Numbered from the stretch's first letter, positions 22,555-34,452 are shown. The stretch is 64,000 nt of DNA from Paralithodes platypus (GCA_032716605.1 CM064539.1:1094590-1158589), one strand, 5' to 3'. Notes: generated by a model not told the origin, from the sequence alone. Numbers and translations are program-made.

Positions 22555-22790
22555 AACGAGTGTCTCTCCCAAAGCCAAAAGAGTGACAGAGACAAATTTA
22601 AGTGACTTTAAATCAGTTTAAGTCCTAAGAAGAAGGAAAGATTGATTAAGGGAGAGAGTTTCATAGCTCACTTGTTGAGTAGAAGAAAGACTGAGTGACT
22701 TTGCCAATTCTTGGGTTGGAGTGCTGGAGAGAATAGGAGTGGGACTGTGTTGAAAGGTGGGTACTACATTCTCCCTGTCCAATAATAGAT
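22555..22790 (-). mobile_element. LINE 3' end, reverse orientation
   Basis: Reverse complement of the LINE tail seen at 18216: AAAGAGTGACAGAGAC, TGAGTAGAAGAAAGACTGAG and CTTGGGTTGGAGTGCTGGAG. Diverged. Confidence 0.75.
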
Positions 22791-22834
22791 TAAAGCTAAT
22801 GGATGGAATGGAAACTTTACCTATACTGTATACT

Positions 22835-23101
22835 AAAAATGTATTCAAATATGGATATGCTGTATAAGCAACAAAATGTATTCAAATATGGATATGCTGT
22901 ATAAGCAACAAAATGTATTCAAATATGGATATGCTGTATAAGCAACAAAATGTATTCAAATATGGATATGCTGTATAAGCAACAAAATGTATTCAAATAT
23001 GGATATGCTGTATAAGCAACAAAATGTATTCAAATATGGATATGCTGTATAAGCAACAAAATGTATTCAAATATGGATATGCTGTATAAGCAACAAAATG
23101 T
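22835..23101. repeat. 37-bp minisatellite, about 7 copies
   Basis: Unit GTATTCAAATATGGATATGC + TGTATAAGCAACAAAAT, units nearly identical. Confidence 0.95.
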
Positions 23102-23149
23102 ACTTGTATTTCTGGACCTACTGTAGATGTGTGTGTGAAGTTGTACCGT

Positions 23150-23475
<326 letters not shown>

Positions 23476-23649
23476 AAAAAAAAAAAACACACATAGGAAA
23501 AGTGTGGATTGGGCCTGAGTACGGTACGTTATATAGAACAGCATTTGTGAACGTCTGGCACTCACCAGGACAATGATGCATCAATCCCTTCTGTACCGGC
23601 GACGTCTAGTTTGTTTAATTCCTGAAGTTTAAGTGACAACCATTTCTCC

Positions 23650-24101
23650 TTAAGGGGGGGGGGGGTCACCTGCTTTGTTCTCTCCTTTTCTCTCTTTCTC
23701 TGGCTTGTATCTATTCGGCCCCATTCAGCCTACTGTTTTAAGACGTTTATCCCCATCCAGGTGTCAATTTTTTCCTGGCGAGCGATAGCGAGTCAACATT
23801 GTATGGAGAAATCCGGCTTCGCCGGAGACATTTGTCTATATTTCTTTTTTACAAATTTAGCCTGCTGTCAAGAAACATTTTAAAATTATGCTGGCTCGCT
23901 ACCGCTCGACAGGAAGAAATCAACACCTGGATGGGGATATGGGTCGGCTACCCCCAAAATGGGGATTGGGCCTTAGCATATAGATAGATAGATAGATAGG
24001 ATGGGGATAAGCATCTTAAAACAGTAAGCTGAATGGGGCCAAATGGATACAACCCAGCTCAGAGAGAGGGAGAAAGAGAGAAACAAGGTGGGCCCCCTTA
24101 A
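23650..24101. mobile_element. MITE family B, complete, with SINE N inserted
   Basis: TTAAGGGGGGGGGG to GGGCCCCCTTAA. The arms pair through GGCTTGTATCTATTCGG and CCAAATGGATACAACC. A family N tail (about 23941-24000) is inserted, with GGATGGGGAT / GGATGGGGAT repeated either side. Confidence 0.88.
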
Positions 24102-24261
24102 CTGAAGTGTGGATAACTTGAGTAGCAGAGTTAAGGAGTCTGAAGGTCAATTCTCCGAGTTACTTACTGAAACAGGAGTCAGGTTGATCATTCATGTAGG
24201 AAGTTTGACGGAAAGTTGGTTACATTTGAGAATTTGTACAGAAGTATAGTTTGAAGTATTA

Positions 24262-24594
24262 TGAAGGGTGCGCCTGGAAGTGTGGTGGGCTGGCTTGTGG
24301 CTTCGGCTCCGCTGCATGTCTGCCTGCCGAGACCGATATTTTCCTGGTGAGCGGTAGCGAGCCAGCATATTTAAAACAATGTTTCTGACAACAGGCTAAA
24401 TTTGATGTCCGGCAAAGCCGGATTTCTCCATTCAATACTGGCTCGCTACCGGTCGCCAGGAAGAAATCGACACCTGAATGGGGATAAACGTCTTAAAACA
24501 GTAGGCGAAATGGGGCCAAATTGATACAAGCCAGAGAGAGAGAGAAAATAAAGGAGAGAAAAAAAAAGCAGGTCACCCCCCTTAAAAAGCCGCT
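24262..24594. mobile_element. SINE K body fragment joined to a MITE B right part
   Basis: GCGCCTGGAAGTGTGGTGGG to TGCCTGCCGAGACC matches the SINE at 48730-48800. Then a B element from its first inner arm (TTTTCCTGGTGAGCGG) to CACCCCCCTTAA. Confidence 0.8.
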
Positions 24595-24639
24595 GTGATG
24601 CCGAATTTAACAGTGTGTCAAACGAAAGCCGAGTCCATT

Positions 24640-24841
24640 ATTTTGTTTGTTTGTGTTCATTGTTTTCTGTTGTGATGTCCCTATTCGGGCTCTGTCTTGA
24701 GTCGCCCACACACACCCCAAAAAAAAAGGAATAGAGGAAAAAAAAAAAAAAAAAAAAAAAAAGTGGGGATTAGGCCTGAGTATATAGAATATAATAGAAT
24801 TTATAGGCCTTAGTGTATGTATATATATATATATATGTATG

Positions 24842-24850
<9 letters not shown>
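24640..24850 (+). mobile_element. SINE-like family N copy, then AT-rich repeat
   Basis: GTTCATTGTTTTCTGTTG, CTGTCTTGAGTCGCCC, A-rich run, GTGGGGATTAGGCCTGAG; TATATG repeats follow. Confidence 0.75.
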
Positions 24851-24872
<22 letters not shown>

Positions 24873-24923
24873 TTTGTTTTGTTTTCTTTTCTACTACAAT
24901 ATTCTCCTTGACAAACTTGACCT

Positions 24924-25251
24924 TTAAGGGGAGGTTTCTAGTTTGTTCGCTAGACCTCCATCAAGCTTAAAATTACACCCTCTAGACCCTCTTTCAAGAT
25001 AAATTTGTACATTTTTCGGTAGAAAAATGTCCCGGCCTCTTAAAGTACAGGCTCGCTATCGCTCGCCAGGAAAAAAATTGACCCCTAAATGACACGAAAG
25101 ATCTTAAAATTGACAGAAATAGGGCGAACAATCCTAAAATCGCCAAACTAATGGGGCGAACGTCTTAAAATCTCAAAATCAATGGGGCTAAACCTGAATG
25201 AGAAAGGAGTTCAGTAAAAAAATCCCTCCAGTGGAAATCTCCCTACCTTAA
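24924..25251. mobile_element. MITE family A, complete, TTAA ends
   Basis: TTAAGGGGAGGTTTC to AATCTCCCTACCTTAA; the CCGGCC hairpin is partly deleted (CCCGGCCTCTTAAAG). Confidence 0.9.
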
Positions 25252-25395
25252 GTTTAGTGGAGTGAGCGAGTCTACAAGTTGATGTTGTTCTTTTGTTTTG
25301 TTTCTTGTTTCTTTTGTTTCTTCTTTTCGTTTGGGGAGAGGGAGAAAAATTTATAAAGTTTTGAAGTTGATAGTTGAGGATCTTTTTTATACTCG

Positions 25396-25470
<75 letters not shown>

Positions 25471-25533
25471 TACTTGTACATGTATGTAAACACAACAAAC
25501 GCACTCTGCCTTACATCATGCGTACACATACTT

Positions 25534-25564
<31 letters not shown>

Positions 25565-26280
25565 AGCAATAGTAACCCCCCCCCACACACACACAAGCAA
25601 TAGTAACCCCCCCCCCCACACACACCCACACACACACAGTGTATAAACACACACACGCACAAACAAGCATAAAAGCAACTTCCTTTTTCCCTCCCCGCCT
25701 CTCTATAAATCCCCTGACCTACTTCCCTCCCTCTCTCCCTCCCTCCCTCCCTGCATTACTACTCTCCCTCCCTCCCTCCCTTGCTCCCTCCCTCCCTCCT
25801 CCCTCCCTCTCTGCATTACTACCCTCATTCCCTCCTTCCCTGCATTCCTCCCTCCCTGCATTACTACCCTCCCTCCCTCCCTCCCTACTATAACACTTCT
25901 CTCTCTCCCTACATTACTACCCTCCCTCCCTCCCTCCCTGCATTACTTCCCTCATTCCCTCCCTACTATAACACTTCTCTCTCTCCCTACATTACTACCC
26001 TCCCTCTTTCCCTACTGTAACACTTCTCTCCCTATCTCCCTTTTGTCCACTTCTCTCCCTATCTCCCTTCTGTTTACTACCCTCCCTCTCTGCCTCTCCT
26101 CCCTCTCTCCCTACATTTCTACCCTCCCTCTCTGCCTCTCCTCCCTCTCCTTACATTTCTACCCTCCCTCCCTACTGTAACACTTCTCTCCCTATCTCCC
26201 TTTTGTCCACTACTCTCCCTATCTCCCTTCTGTTTATACCCTCCCTCTCTGCCTCTCCTCCCTCTCTCCCTACATTTCTA
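25396..26280. repeat. CT, CA and CCCT microsatellites with duplicated blocks
   Basis: CT run 25396-25467, CA runs 25540-25640, then about 600 bp of CCCT-type pyrimidine repeats containing repeated longer words (GCATTACTACCCTCCCTC; CACTTCTCTCCCTATCTCCC). Confidence 0.93.
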
Positions 26281-26282
26281 CC

Positions 26283-26370
26283 CTTCGAGGTGCCGCTAGT
26301 GCGCTCCTTGGTGCCGCTAGAGGAGCGGCGAACACATCCAAAGGTATCCAAAGGTAAAGGTAAGGTAACA
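26283..26370. repeat. Repeat family O fragment
   Basis: CGCTCCTTGGTGCCGCTAGA then GGAGCGGCGAACACATCC and two TCCAAAGGTA units; the same block is at 28810-28870. Confidence 0.75.
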
Positions 26371-26852
26371 CTTCTCTCCCTATCTCCCTTTTGTCCACTT
26401 CCCTCCCTATCTCCCTTCTGTTTACTTACTAGGCCTACAGTCTATTGGTTGCCAGCTGAGGGTAAATTGTCATGTTGCTATCTTTGTTACTCCGCTATAA
26501 GGTAGATTAGTAGATAAGGTAGATATAGTAGAGGTTCGTATATTTTCATTAAGTATCGAGAAATCAGCTACTAAGGGATTCAATTTACCCTTAGCTGTAA
26601 AAAAAAAATAAAAATAGATTATACCCTCCCTCTTCTCCCTCCCCCCTCCTTTCCCTCCCATGACTTAGTGAAACTGATGAGGTATATATATATATCACTT
26701 AAGAGTCGGTTTCTTCTCAACTGACGGTAAATTGCAAAGTTCCCATCATGATTTCTCAGTTATTTTGAAGATTTTGTAGTGAAATATGGTGGTAATTATA
26801 CAAACGTTTGTCTTAATATGATGCCGAGACATGGTAGTTTCATATTTGTGCA

Positions 26853-27188
26853 TTAAGGGGAGGTTTTTAGTTTGGTCTCTAGATATCCATCAAGCTTAAG
26901 ATTACACCCCCCTTGAGCCCCTTTCAAGATAAATTTGTACAATTTTCGGTAGAAAAATTTCCCGGCTGAAAGCCGGTTCCTCTTAAATTACGGGCTCGCT
27001 ATCGCTCGCCAGGATAAAATCGACACCTAATTGCACGAAAGGTCTTAAAATTGACGGAAATGGGGCGAAAGTTCTTAAAATCGTCAAAATAATGGGGCGA
27101 ACGTCTTAAAATTAGAAAAACAATGGAGCTAAACATGAGGGAGAAAGGAGTCAAGAAAAAAATCCCTCAAGTGGAAATCTCCCCTTAA
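26853..27188. mobile_element. MITE family A, complete, TTAA ends
   Basis: TTAAGGGGAGGTTTTTAG to GGAAATCTCCCCTTAA. Confidence 0.92.
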
Positions 27189-27233
27189 GTATCGAGGAAA
27201 TGGCTGCTAAGGGATGCCATTTACCGTCATTCA

Positions 27234-27469
27234 TTAACCCTCTCCGACATATGACGCAATTTTGAGCCTATTAGGGATACTTTAAAGCCTTTATTACCAT
27301 CAGGGGTATTTAGAAACCTTTAGTTTAGTTACTTCAACCTCTGCAGTTGTCTTTGAGTTAGCTGTGGGCAGAAAAATTAATTTTGGAGAGGTAATTATAA
27401 GAGTGAGAGAACTCTATTTCTTATTGCTAATCTGGCATCCTCTGAGTCATATGTGCGTGAAAGGGTTAA
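27234..27469. mobile_element. MITE family H, complete, TTAA ends
   Basis: TTAACCCTCTCCGACATATG to GTGCGTGAAAGGGTTAA, 236 bp, no internal duplication; a good reference copy. Confidence 0.9.
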
Positions 27470-27556
27470 GAAACAGAGTCTAGTCACTCTAGTATATGTG
27501 GACATTTGGAAACACCTCTGCCCAGAACGCTAGGTGGTCCAACACATCTATATAGT

Positions 27557-27778
27557 AAAAACCGGTATCACACGAGCGCTTTTTCACTCAACATTATTTT
27601 ATCCTCAACACTGGTCTGGCAGCTTATGAGGTCAACATTTAATATTTTTTCTGATACCTAAATTCGTCTATCATCAGTCTAGTTTCCGACACCAGTGGAA
27701 ATTATTCCAGAAATGTTGCCAGAAAAATGTTGATCATCGAATGTTGACTATAAAAGTTCTTGTGTGATACCGGCTTAA
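27557..27778. mobile_element. MITE family D, complete
   Basis: AAAACCGGTATCACACGAGC to GTGTGATACCGGCTTAA. The right end's TTAA is the left TTAA of a MITE A. Confidence 0.88.
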
Positions 27779-28105
27779 GGGGAGGTTAGCTTGTTCCCTA
27801 GACCTCCATCAAGTTTATAATTAGACCCCCTAGACCCCCTTTCAAGATAATTGTGTAAATTTTTCGGTAGAAAAATGTTTCGGCCGAAGGCCGATTCCTC
27901 TTAAGTTACAGGCTCGCTATCGCTCGCCAGGAAAAAATCGACCTAAATGGCACGAAAGGTCTTAAAATTGACAGAAATGGGGCGTAAGTTATTAAAATCG
28001 CCAAACTAATGGGGCAAACGTCTTAAAATTTCAAAAGCAATAGGGCTAAACATGAGGGAGAAGGAAGTTCGAAAACAAATCCCTCAAGTGGAAACCTCCC
28101 CTTGA
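27775..28105. mobile_element. MITE family A abutting MITE D
   Basis: TTAAGGGGAGGTTAGC to AAACCTCCCCTTGA; the right flank is TTGA, a one-base decay of TTAA. Confidence 0.88.
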
Positions 28106-28149
28106 CTCTACCCAGAACTCTGACTGGTCCACTTGGCGATCCAACACCT

Positions 28150-28367
28150 TTAAGCCGGTATCACACGAGCGCTTTTTCACTCAACATTTTTGCTTAACAC
28201 TGGTCTGGCAGCTTATGGGGTCAACATTTTAACTATTGCGGTTACGTAAATTCATCTATCATCAGTCTAGTTTCCGATACCAGTGCAAAATACTCCATAA
28301 ATGTTGCCAGAAAAATTGTTGATCATCGAATGTTGACTAAAAAATCTCTCGTATGATACCGGCTTTA
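28150..28367. mobile_element. MITE family D, complete
   Basis: TTAAGCCGGTATCACACGAG to GTATGATACCGGCTTTA, 218 bp. Confidence 0.9.
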
Positions 28368-28389
28368 CCAACTCTACCAAGGACGGTTA

Positions 28390-29200
28390 ACCACACCCCA
28401 CAACAAGAGTGTAGCGGTAGTAGTTATTGTTCCCTAGGCTGCTTGGCCAAACAGCCCCGAGCTCCTAATCTATTTTTTATTATTTTCACCACACCACCAA
28501 ACACCTCCAATGAAATTAATGAAAGCATATATGTGATCCACCAGTATTCGAACCCGGGTTATCACACACAGATTTTTAGACACCTTAACCATTACACCAC
28601 CAAGACGGTTAAAGGTTTATGCACACGCCTACGGTTTATTATCCATTCTCGAAGACCACGGCCAAGACCGGGTTTTCCCACAAAGTTCTCAAGGATTGTG
28701 TGTTGTATTGTTGGTGTAAGTGGTTGTGTGTTATGCATGCAGTCTTCCATAATGTGTTTTGATAGTATAGTGTGCGGTGCTGTGTTACAACCCACCCATA
28801 ACGAGGGGCGTCGCGCTCCTTGGTGCCGCTAGAAGAGCGGCGAACACATCCAAAGGTATCCAAAGGTAATAACCCGGAGAGGTGTCCTGGACGGGGTCAT
28901 CCAGCCTCTTCTGATAACTCAGAAGGGCTGGATGGTGCCCACATCGCAGCCTAGCCAGGTGGACTCTATCCTCACGGGAAAGGATGGTTTCTGAGGGATG
29001 GACTTCAGGGGGCCGTGCATGTAGCTAAGTGATGTCTTTGAGTGACTGGATGGATCGGTGGGTGATTTGAGTATGGATGGATATGCTTCTGGCCTGGGGT
29101 GGGCGAGGAAGACAATTTGAGGGTGAATGGTATGGGTTGGAGGGAGGTCTGCCTTCCGACACAGGACAGAGCCGATTGGAAGCATCTTGTACAGTCGCAA
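28390..29200. mobile_element. Repeat family O with a reverse tRNA-SINE head
   Basis: 28400-28450 and 28640-28800 match 59080-59170 and 59690-59770 (e.g. GTGGTTGTGTGTTATGCA, TCTTCCATAATGTGTTT). A reverse SINE K head (about 28520-28615, box B as GGATT..TTCGAACCCGGG) lies between. 28915-29100 (GGATGGTGCCCACATCGCAG, CATGTAGCTAAGTG) matches 59815-60000. Class unknown, perhaps LINE or composite retroposon. Confidence 0.65.
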
Positions 29201-29452
29201 TCATTAATTCAGATACATTTTGAAGACTCCAACAGTTTAAAGGAACCTCCGGATTATGAGTTTAATGATTACAAAAAAGTGTCAGTTCAACCTGAAATAG
29301 CTTCGAAAATATAGTCTCAACATTAACCTCTTCACCACCATGACGTAATTTTCAAAATCAAAATGTAAAAAGGCGTCATGGTGCTGAAGGGGTTAATGAC
29401 CTCGACTGTACGACCCCTTCGAGGACTGAGTCATCTTGAAGCTTATAAACGC

Positions 29453-29456
<4 letters not shown>
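29201..29456. other. Non-coding stretch
   Basis: Contains a small family I-like foldback: TTAACCTCTTCACCACCATG at about 29324 and CATGGTGCTGAAGGGGTTAA ending near 29396. Otherwise nothing recognised. Confidence 0.6.
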
Positions 29457-29517
<61 letters not shown>

Positions 29518-29630
29518 AAAAGTGAAGATGTATCTAACTCTATCAATGAGCAGTACCGTACCATTGTGTACACGGAACATATACCCGGTAAGGAAGTAGG
29601 GACCATTACTGCTTCTTAAAACCCGCTTAC

Positions 29631-29702
<72 letters not shown>
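29457..29702. repeat. Two CA microsatellites in a duplicated segment
   Basis: CA runs at 29457-29515 and 29635-29701, each followed by a similar block (GTGAAGATGTATCTAACTCT / GTGAAGATGTACCTAACTCT ... TTGTGTACACGGAACATAT). A segment duplicated with its microsatellite. Confidence 0.9.
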
Positions 29703-29706
<4 letters not shown>

Positions 29707-29803
29707 GTGAAGATGTACCTAACTCTATTAATAACCAGTTACCATTGTGTACACGGAACATATAAGGAACTAAGGACCATTACTACTGCTTCAAACCCGC
29801 TTG

Positions 29804-29892
29804 GTGGGCGCCCACCTCGCTTTTTTTCTCTTTCTCTCCCTCTCTCTTTGGCTTTTATCCATTTGGCCCCATTCAGCCTACTGTTTTAAGAT

Positions 29893-29925
<33 letters not shown>
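29804..29925. mobile_element. MITE family B left fragment and poly-T
   Basis: GCCCACCTCGCTTTTTTTC to CAGCCTACTGTTTTAAGATG, then about 30 T. Confidence 0.8.
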
Positions 29926-29934
29926 ATTCCAACT

Positions 29935-30180
29935 ACTCTCTCTCGGGCATAGGCTGATAGCCTTTACACTCTACCGCTGAACACGGTGAGGCCCGTGAGG
30001 TCTTGTTCCAGTCTAGGGAGTGAGACATGCATAGCACCCACTCACGGCTCGAACCCAACTCCATCTCTGAAGCTGCTTCGCCCCTGCGCTTCACAGTCTC
30101 ACTCCCCAGGCTCGGACCCTCACTCTCAGAACGCCACCTATTGAGCAATTAACTCACTAGGCATTGCCCCCCTGTAGCAT
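29935..30180 (-). repeat. Possible tRNA-like SINE (reverse)
   Basis: On the - strand it has GGGTTCGAGCCG (box B-like) and TTCAGCGGTAGAG (box A-like) and the word CTCAATAGGTGGCG. It appears once here, so family status is uncertain. Confidence 0.4.
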
Positions 30181-30307
30181 ATTTTGAATATGGGAATATT
30201 CATACAGTGCTATTTAATCAGAGAACAATGAGGGTATTTTGTTTTGGCATTTCGGTGTGCTGTGGTAATGCACTGGAACTAGGTACAGCACAAATTCCAT
30301 CCCAATA

Positions 30308-30388
30308 ATATCTTCCCATTGCCATATTGGGATTCGAACCCGGGTCCATTGGATTACCAGTCCAGTGGCAAGACCACTCTGCTACACC
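30308..30388 (-). mobile_element. tRNA-like SINE head (reverse)
   Basis: Minus strand reads GGTGTAGCAGAGTGGTC (box A), a stem-loop around CTGGACTGGTAATCCA, and CCCGGGTTCGAATCCC (strong box B). The 5' end runs straight into a MITE B, so I read it as a SINE head or tRNA pseudogene, not a functional tRNA. Confidence 0.6.
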
Positions 30389-30390
30389 TC

Positions 30391-30674
30391 CCCTTATCCC
30401 CATCCAGGTGTCAATATTTTCCTGGCGAGCATATACATTATACATATTTTTTTTTTGACAGCAAGCTAAATTTGTAAATTTTTCGATAGAAAGATTTCTC
30501 CGGCGAAGCCGGTTTTCTCCATACAATGCTTGATTGCTATCGCTCGCCAGGAAGAAATCGACACTTGGATGGGGATAAACGTCTTAAAACAGTTGGCTGA
30601 ATGGGGCCGAATGGATACAAGCCAGGGAAAGAGAGAAAAGAAGAAAAGAAAAAAAGCGAGGTGGGCTCCCTTAA
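30391..30674. mobile_element. MITE family B, left end missing
   Basis: ATCCCCATCCAGGTGTCAAT to GGTGGGCTCCCTTAA. Confidence 0.85.
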
Positions 30675-30732
30675 CAGTGTAGCCGCTGACCGCTCTGGTA
30701 TTTTGTCTACCAGGGGGGAAATTGACGGGGTG

Positions 30733-30748
30733 TATATATATATATACA

Positions 30749-30818
<70 letters not shown>
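30733..30818. repeat. AT microsatellite
   Basis: AT run of about 80 bp with one ACAGT break. Confidence 0.97.
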
Positions 30819-30820
<2 letters not shown>

Positions 30821-30973
30821 GAACACCAAGCTTTCGTCTATTCTCTCAAGACATCTTCAAGGTAATACAAGAATACAGTTGGAGTCAGAGGCCTAAATAC
30901 CCCTTCTATATCAGCTGTGAGATGCTAACTAACATATTTACGGTACACAAAAAGTGTTGCCAGATACAAATAT

Positions 30974-31006
<33 letters not shown>

Positions 31007-31166
31007 AGTAAACCAGCGATCCTGTTAATCTTTTATATTTAAGTGCGAGCGTGGGACACCGACCGACATGGGTGTGTATGTGTGTGTACTTTAATGTGTG
31101 TGTGTGTTTGTGTACTTACGTGTGTGTGTGTGTGTGTGTTTGTATGAGACTGTGTGTGTGTGTGTA

Positions 31167-31217
<51 letters not shown>

Positions 31218-31360
31218 TTGTCTGTGTGTGGCAGTGTGTGTGTGATTGTGACTGACTGTGTGTGTGTATGTGTGCTAGATGGCAAGGAGCCAGGGATAGG
31301 ATAGGGAGGGGCTTAGGGACGAGAGAGAGAGAGAGAGAGAGAGTGTGAGTGAGAGAGGAG
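30974..31360. repeat. CA, GT and GA microsatellites
   Basis: CA run 30974-31005, GT runs 31074-31272 with scattered words, GA run 31322-31360. Confidence 0.95.
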
Positions 31361-31387
31361 CAAGCCTACTGTTGTAAGCATTTTTAA

Positions 31388-32376
31388 ATAAGGGGAGGCT
31401 GAAGGCTTAACCCCCAAGTCAGCCTGTGTAAGAGATAGTGTTTTTCTTCACTTAAACCATCTTATTATAAATGGAAATACTAAGACTCGCTGAAAAAAAA
31501 TCAGCTCTCTATGTGAGCGCGAGCGCAGAATTTCATTGAAATATTTGTAATCCTCTTCTCACTCAAAATTGTTCAAATTTCCCCCAACTTTTGCATGGTG
31601 TACTCTACCTGCATCCCCTGCAAGAAAATGAACCAAAGTTACCATATTGCATAGTAGAAGGGGCTGAAAAAACTATATAATATATATATATATATGTTTT
31701 TTTTAGCCAACATTTCAACCTAAACAATGTCGAATCTTGACAAATATGTGAGATAATGCCATTATCTCTTCATTTTCCAGTAGCTATATAGTCCTATATG
31801 TAGTGTGTGGAAGGGGAATGAATTTGAGCCATAAACACAAAAGTAGAGAAGCTCGTAAGTGCCAAAATATCATCTCTGGCAAACTAAAATTGAAAATGTT
31901 CACCACAGAAAATTTATTTTGGGCCAGAAAAAATAGTTTGTCCTCCTAATCTTCCGTTTTCTATCATAGCTCGCACATAGAAGATCGAGAGTAATGGGTA
32001 AACTAAACAAAATTTCGTCAGGGGCATGGTTCTAAGAATTTATGAGACAAATTGGTACCAAAATCCATGATTTTGGGGCCCCTTTGGGGGGGCCCTAGGG
32101 ATGTCATATGGGCATTTATGCCCTCATATGATCGTTTCTATTGCTTACAGCAGCCCTTTAGACTACAGACACAACATTTATTTTTGGATGGCTGAAATAA
32201 TTTTTTAAAGTTTTTCAGGGTCGAGGTCGAACCCCCGGCCCCGGGGGTTATGGATGCGATATGTTTTTTTGTTCCTTCCTATGCTATTCTCCTATGTTGA
32301 AAGGAGCATTATAGAACAAGAACACAATAATTAGAAATGTTGATATCTGGGCTCAGGAGCCTTCAGCCTCCCCTAA
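31388..32376. mobile_element. Element family J, about 1.0 kb copy with clear inverted ends
   Basis: TAAGGGGAGGCTGAAGGCT and AGCCTTCAGCCTCCCCTAA are perfect inverted ends of about 17 bp. The interior matches 21119-22404. Non-coding, so a non-autonomous DNA element. Confidence 0.88.
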
Positions 32377-32459
32377 GGTCAAAGTTATGATGATGACAAT
32401 GAAATTACAGGGATAGAGAAAGATACATTACAATATTATCATTGTTTGAATTTGTATTA

Positions 32460-32795
32460 TGTTTTTGTGTGTTCATTGTTTGCTGTTGTGTTGTCCCTAT
32501 TCGGGCTCTGTCTTGAGTCCCCCCCCCCTCCCCCAATTAACCCCTTGAAGCTCTGACGCGTTTTAGCAGTATATTTTGGCTATCATTAGACGATTTTATG
32601 CAGCTTAAGAAGGATCTGTGGGTATCAAAAGGGTAAAGACTCCCATCAATCAACCCTCTGACTTCCATATATCCTTATCTGAATAAAATCGTCTAATAAT
32701 TACCAGAAAACAAAACAGAAATGCGTATTGGAGCTTGAAAGGGTTAAACAAAAAATGGGGATTGGGCCTGAGTATATAGATAGATAGATAGATAG
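32460..32795 (+). mobile_element. SINE-like N split by a MITE I
   Basis: TTGTTTGCTGTTGTGTTGTC to CTTGAGTCCCCCCCCC, then the I element (32536-32747), then ATGGGGATTGGGCCTGAG and a TAGA tail. Confidence 0.85.
32536..32747. mobile_element. MITE family I, complete, TTAA ends
   Basis: TTAACCCCTTGAAGCTCTG to GGAGCTTGAAAGGGTTAA, inserted in SINE N. Confidence 0.9.
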
Positions 32796-32832
32796 AGTTG
32801 ATCACATTATATTAATATAGGAAAATAGATGG

Positions 32833-33240
32833 GTACAGTCGGCCTAATAAGTCATGTTTCAGCTGTCATTACGTTTGGCTCGCTCTGTACTGAATTAATG
32901 TCTGTCAGATGTTGAATAGGGTGGGTAAAGATAGGAAAATGTTGGTATATCTCGCTCAAAAAGACAAATCGTGTGTAAATATTGCTGATACCAATTATTG
33001 ATCAACGTATAATTGGTGCCGAGACATCACTTATTAGGCCGACTGTACAGTCGGCCTAATAAGTGATGTCTCGGCACCAAGTATATTTCGTTCTATAATT
33101 GGTATCAGCAATATCTAAACAGGATTTCTTCATTTCGAGTGAGATATACCAACATGTTCCTACACTTACCCACCCTATTGAACATCTGACAGACATTAAT
33201 ACAGCACAGAGCGAGCCAAACGTAATGACAGCTGGGACAT
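32833..33240. mobile_element. Two MITE E copies head to head
   Basis: Copy one at 32833-33047 (TACAGTCGGCC to GGCCGACTGTA). Copy two, in opposite orientation, starts at the shared TACAG (about 33046) and is cut at about 33240 where a MITE D piece begins. The pair forms a large inverted repeat. Confidence 0.88.
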
Positions 33241-33375
33241 TCAACATTTGTCTGGCAACATTTCTGGAATATATTGCTCTGGTATCGGAAACTAGACTGG
33301 TTGTAGATTAATTTAGGTGACCGAAATATTATAAAAGTTAACCTCATAAGCTGCCAGACCGGTGTTGAGGATAAA
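33239..33375. mobile_element. MITE family D internal fragment
   Basis: TCAACATTTGTCTGGCAAC to CTGCCAGACCGGTGTTGAGG; both termini missing. Confidence 0.75.
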
Positions 33376-33778
33376 GTCTTTGTTATAGTATATGTAAGGA
33401 TAAAATTATGGTTTATAGTTCAAAATATGTCTTTGGAAGTGATAACATGGCCATATAAATTTACCTGGAGTTGTTTCGGCCATCTTCATTTGACTCGGCG
33501 AGAGTTGCTCCTCCCGAGTATGTTTTCTGCCAGTGCTTGATGCAGCAGGCTATTCGAGGGGGCAGCTCTCACCCCCGCGAAGCATGCATGGCTGAGCAGG
33601 CACCGACTTGATATGGTTGTCCAAGGCTCATTAGTTTGGCGATGTTACCACCTTTCGCCCCATTTCCTTGTCAATTTTAAGACCTTTCGTGCCATTTCAT
33701 GTTGATTTTCTTGTATTCCTTCTCATATTCATTCAAGTCTTCAAACAAAATTGCTCCAGTTTGACACCTTGTATAAAA

Positions 33779-33815
33779 GTTGAGGGAAAAAGCGCTCGTG
33801 TGATACCGGCTTTAG
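33779..33815. mobile_element. MITE family D terminal fragment
   Basis: GTTGAGGGAAAAAGCGCTC to GATACCGGCTTTA only. Confidence 0.7.
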
Positions 33816-33911
33816 TGAGACATGTTATGACGTCACACCTAGCCAGACACAGGGGAGGAAAAGGGAGGGAGGGAGTAGTGGTGGTTACGGTACCAAATCA
33901 AGTTCGCTAAA

Positions 33912-34127
33912 TATAGGTAGCGCCAACGAACTTGACAATTATCTCGATCCCTGACCTCTTCGTAACTCGAAAGGACCTTGAGCAAACTGGCTGTCAATTT
34001 CCATACCCATTTCCTGGTGGACTCTTCCCAAATTATAAAATGTCAGTCCGATTGCTTTCATTTATTTTGAGTTATAAGAAGTTTTAGGGGTCCAGATTAT
34101 TGTCAAGTTCGTTGGCGCTACCTATAG
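33912..34127. mobile_element. Foldback family G, complete
   Basis: TATAGGTAGCGCCAACGAAC and GTTCGTTGGCGCTACCTATA are perfect inverted ends; length 216 bp. Confidence 0.9.
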
Positions 34128-34221
34128 CAAGTAAATATCGAAACTCGTAAGAATAGTGCCACAATCTCTACAATATTGTTCTAAAAATCGAAAATTCTAA
34201 TAATAATAATAATAATAGTTC

Positions 34222-34452
34222 TTAAAGCTAGCACATGCTAAGCCAGCTAATGATAGCCCAATAAGGCCGATTAGGCGTATTTCCATTGGGGTCCTGTACT
34301 ACTATCCCATCCCCTTGCTCATGAGGGACGGTAACGACTCGGTGCATGTGCAAAAAAACTTTACTGCGCCGAGCGTGGACGCGAACCTGGGACCTTCCGG
34401 GTGGAAGTCCAAGACGCTAGTCAGTAGTCACTACACCAGCGAGCCGCTAGGC
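34222..34452 (-). mobile_element. tRNA-derived SINE (reverse)
   Basis: Minus strand: GCTCGCTGGTGTAGTGACTA (box A), GGTCCCAGGTTCGCGTCC (box B), then GCAGTAAAGTTTTTTTGC, a body through GGATGGGATAGTAG, and CCTAATCGGCC. Its body differs from SINEs K and P. Confidence 0.7.

Noticed and set aside
28353..29200. Overlapping frames in repeat family O, similar to frames at 59786-60091
   Set aside because: Shared because the DNA is a repeat; the frames are not conserved in length or start, and no domain is recognisable.
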